Below, piece after piece: positions 5,710 to 7,141 of a stretch of DNA of 7,141 bases. The position numbers and the translations under genes are program-made. The stretch's first letter is position 1, and the number at the start of each line of letters is the position of its first letter. The DNA comes from Alphaproteobacteria bacterium (lineage in GTDB: Bacteria > Pseudomonadota > Alphaproteobacteria > BOG-932 > Roseiterribacteraceae): the NCBI GenBank assembly GCA_903970575.1, contig CAJCJC010000410.1, forward strand, positions 1-7,141. Reading direction: 5' to 3'. Below the pieces are notes generated by a model. That model was not told the DNA's origin. It saw only the letters and a list, made by a program, of their open reading frames with translations, and ran no database searches.

Positions 5710-5878
5710 GTCCGTTCCCTTGTTGATAGGTCACTCGATACGCCTAGAACAGCGCGGATCATCGCCGCGCTCCCGTACTGGATTATTATCGTCGTCGGAG
5801 CGGAACCCATCGGGACCATTTCTGTTTTCCAAATACCTTTGGTTTTTGTGTCATATATTGGGGCTTCCCTTGAAGGAG
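5710..5878. other. Divergent intergenic region, small exported protein / glycosyltransferase
   Basis: This 169-nt spacer is the longest non-coding stretch if the small exported gene is real; without that gene the gap is 5508-5878. It holds a hairpin at 5751-5771, an ATTATTAT stretch at 5782-5789, and an AT-rich run about 5815-5860 with a TATATT -10-like box (5854-5859). A weak dyad CCAAA-TACC-TTTGG lies at 5829-5842. I see no small RNA signature, tRNA or second gene. The forward frame is open through here, but its translation looks non-coding. Confidence 0.5.
5751..5771. repeat. GC-rich stem-loop in the divergent spacer
   Basis: AGCGCGG (5751-5757), loop ATCATCG, CCGCGCT (5765-5771): a perfect 7-bp stem with a 7-nt loop. 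It lies about 42 nt upstream of the small exported gene on its leader side and over 100 nt before the glycosyltransferase. No T-run follows on either strand, so it is more likely an operator dyad or leader hairpin than a terminator. Confidence 0.45.
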
Positions 5879-5881
5879 ATG
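5873..5881 (+). promoter_or_regulatory. Shine-Dalgarno abutting the glycosyltransferase ATG
   Basis: AAGGAG (5873-5878) is a near-perfect Shine-Dalgarno but touches the ATG at 5879 with no spacer, where 5-9 nt is usual. No in-frame ATG or GTG lies at the proper distance downstream. In-frame TTG codons at 5858 and 5870 are upstream of or just before it and lack their own site. Confidence 0.4.
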
Positions 5882-6814
5882 AGTCGCGTTCGGCGTGTCG
5901 CCATAGCCTTGCCGGCCTTGAACGAGGCTGATCGCATCGTCGCATGCGTCGCCGCCTTGCTCGATCAGGCCGCCGCATGCGCCGTCCCCGATCTTCTGTC
6001 GGTTCACGTTCTTGCCAATAACTGCCGCGATGGCACCGCCGACATAGTGCGAACCCGTTTCAAGGGGCATCGGGCGCTCGACATTCGCGAGGTCGATCTT
6101 CTCCCCGCCTTCGCCCATGCGGGTGGGGCGCGGCGCCTCGCGATGGACATCGCGGCGCAATCGCTCGGTGATCCCGATGATCTGCTGCTATCCACCGACG
6201 CCGACACCGTGGTTGCGCCCGACTGGCTAGCGCGGATGCTGCCATATTTCGACCAGGGCTACGATGCCGTCGCGGGCCGCGCGGTTTTACGGACCTCAGA
6301 ACTCGAGGCTCTGCGCGAGGACGAGCGCGACCGGCTAATATCGCTCGGGAAATACCACGTGTTGCTCTGCTATCTTCGCCGCCGTCGCGCCGATGGCTTC
6401 GACGCCTGGCCACATCATGGTTATGAAGGCGGCGCGAGCCTTGCGCTGACTCTTGGCGCCTATGACGCAATCGGCGGGTGCCCGATCGTCCCGGTGGGGG
6501 AGGATCGGGCGCTTTTCCAAGCGGTTCGCCGGGCGGGCGGACGCATCAGGCATGCGGTCGACGTGAAGGCCTTCACGTCCGGCCGGCTGAATGGCCGGGC
6601 GCCGGGCGGCATGGCCGACACTATCAACCAGTGGCGCAGCCAATCTGGCGACGACCCGATCCATGAGACTTGGCCTCTCAGCGTGGAGTTAGGGCATATC
6701 CCCAAATCCGGCGCCGCCTGCCTCACATTCGCGGAGCTGTCCGCGGAACTGGCTTTAGCTCAAATGCTGGCGCGTTCCTCGCGCGCACCGGGCGATTTCG
6801 AATTATCCGCCTGA
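5879..6814 (+). CDS. Glycosyltransferase family 2 protein
   Basis: A 311-residue GT-A fold transferase. Residues 6-20 are the first nucleotide-binding strand and loop (VAIALPALNEADRI); VHVLANNCRDGTADI (42-56) is the second; STDADTVV (105-112) contains the metal- and sugar-nucleotide-binding D107-x-D109; and VGEDRALFQAVRRAG (206-220) carries the E208-D209 acceptor-site pair. There is no hydrophobic helix at the end, so the enzyme is soluble or peripheral, unlike polymer-exporting synthases. It transfers one sugar from a nucleotide donor; donor and acceptor are unknown. I chose ATG 5879 because conserved sequence starts 6 residues later; an ATG at 5708 would add 57 residues of non-coding appearance. 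Its 3' end overlaps the convergent methyltransferase gene by 55 nt, which suggests a long-standing, shared locus. Confidence 0.88.
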   Translation: MSRVRRVAIALPALNEADRIVACVAALLDQAAACAVPDLLSVHVLANNCRDGTADIVRTRFKGHRALDIREVDLLPAFAHAGGARRLAMDIAAQSLGDPDDLLLSTDADTVVAPDWLARMLPYFDQGYDAVAGRAVLRTSELEALREDERDRLISLGKYHVLLCYLRRRRADGFDAWPHHGYEGGASLALTLGAYDAIGGCPIVPVGEDRALFQAVRRAGGRIRHAVDVKAFTSGRLNGRAPGGMADTINQWRSQSGDDPIHETWPLSVELGHIPKSGAACLTFAELSAELALAQMLARSSRAPGDFELSA

Positions 6815-7141
6815 TCCTTGGATGCGCGGCGCCACAGATCGAGCCTGTATTCGGCCCGCCGTTCAGCCCGCGCCACCGTAAACCGCGTGTGGGCCAGCCG
6901 CCACAACTCCTCCACCGCGTCGTCGCCCGATTTGGGATAGTCTGTTTCGCCCGTCCAGTGCACCAGCAGAAGATGGCCGTCCGCTGCCGTCGCCTCGGTA
7001 AGGTATCGCGCGGCCTCCGCAAGGTCGTCGCTGTCCCAGTAATAGGCGACTTCGGAGAGCAGGATAAGGTCGAACGGTCCCGCGACTTGGTCGCGCGGAA
7101 TGCGCGCGTTGCGGATCGTCACGCCGGGAAGATGGGCGCAG
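6760..7141 (-). CDS. NodS-like SAM-dependent methyltransferase, C-terminal part
   Basis: The gene enters from the right edge; 126 C-terminal residues are visible and the N-terminal SAM-binding motif I is off the window. Seen are the strand AGPFDLILLSEVAYYW (motif II region with the acidic/aromatic pattern of NodS-type enzymes), DGHLLLVHWTGETDYPKSGDDA, whose HW...DYP..GD pattern is characteristic of NodS-like proteins, and a terminal EYRLDLWRRAS. NodS N-methylates a de-acetylated amino sugar in Nod factor synthesis; distant relatives in non-nodulating bacteria are thought to modify other glycolipids or amino sugars. A GTG at 7122 is internal, not the start. The frame ends in TGA within the glycosyltransferase gene. 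From memory, such methyltransferase and glycosyltransferase genes sit beside a PIG-L deacetylase and an acyl-CoA dehydrogenase homologue in other alphaproteobacteria; that cannot be checked here. Confidence 0.82.
   Translation of the reverse strand, partial: CAHLPGVTIRNARIPRDQVAGPFDLILLSEVAYYWDSDDLAEAARYLTEATAADGHLLLVHWTGETDYPKSGDDAVEELWRLAHTRFTVARAERRAEYRLDLWRRASKDQADNSKSPGAREERASI

Noticed and set aside
5570..5878. Forward frame open upstream of the glycosyltransferase (Met at 5570 or 5708)
   Set aside because: The added residues show no fold or domain, contain runs unlike coding sequence, and lie opposite the small exported gene; the conserved GT2 sequence begins right after ATG 5879.

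Overview
The window is GC-rich, densely packed bacterial chromosome. Its gene content (coq7 next to dsbB, a conserved HNH nuclease, ada-alkB, a NodS-like methyltransferase beside a family 2 glycosyltransferase) suggests an alphaproteobacterium, most likely a sphingomonad. That placement is inferred from protein style and gene neighbourhood; no marker here proves it. There is no mobile element, CRISPR array or integrase, and base composition looks even throughout.

Layout. (1) 2-262 (+): the 3' end of an alpha/beta-hydrolase esterase. (2) 351-920 (+): HNH nuclease, whose stop codon overlaps the stop of (3) the minus-strand pair dsbB (1943-1464) and coq7 (1474-917), which overlap each other by 11 nt. 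(4) 2038-2122 (+): tRNA-Leu(CAA), divergent from dsbB, with a promoter-like element and a small inverted repeat in the shared 94-nt gap. (5) 2201-3645 (+): two exported proteins, a bicupin and a DUF8021-like NTF2-fold protein, joined by an ATGA stop/start overlap. (6) 3776-5507 (+): ada and alkB, 4 nt apart, an alkylation-damage repair operon. (7) 5709-5491 (-): a probable small exported protein not matching any family I recognise, running tail-to-tail into alkB. (8) 5879-6814 (+): a family 2 glycosyltransferase overlapping by 55 nt at its 3' end with (9) a partial NodS-like SAM methyltransferase (7141-6760, -).

How the genes work together. DsbB passes electrons from disulfide formation to ubiquinone, and Coq7 performs a late ring hydroxylation in ubiquinone synthesis, so this operon couples the quinone consumer to its supply. 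Ada repairs O6-alkylguanine and phosphotriesters by suicide methyl transfer and is normally its own activator; AlkB oxidatively removes 1-meA and 3-meC lesions. The bicupin and its coupled partner both carry Sec-type signal peptides and probably act together in the periplasm on an unknown small molecule. The glycosyltransferase and methyltransferase probably belong to one glycoconjugate locus continuing beyond the window.

Most of the window is ordinary core genome. I found no clear new multi-gene defence or mobile system. The least explained parts are the bicupin/DUF8021 pair, the 72-residue exported protein opposite alkB, and the habit of overlapping gene ends at every convergent junction.
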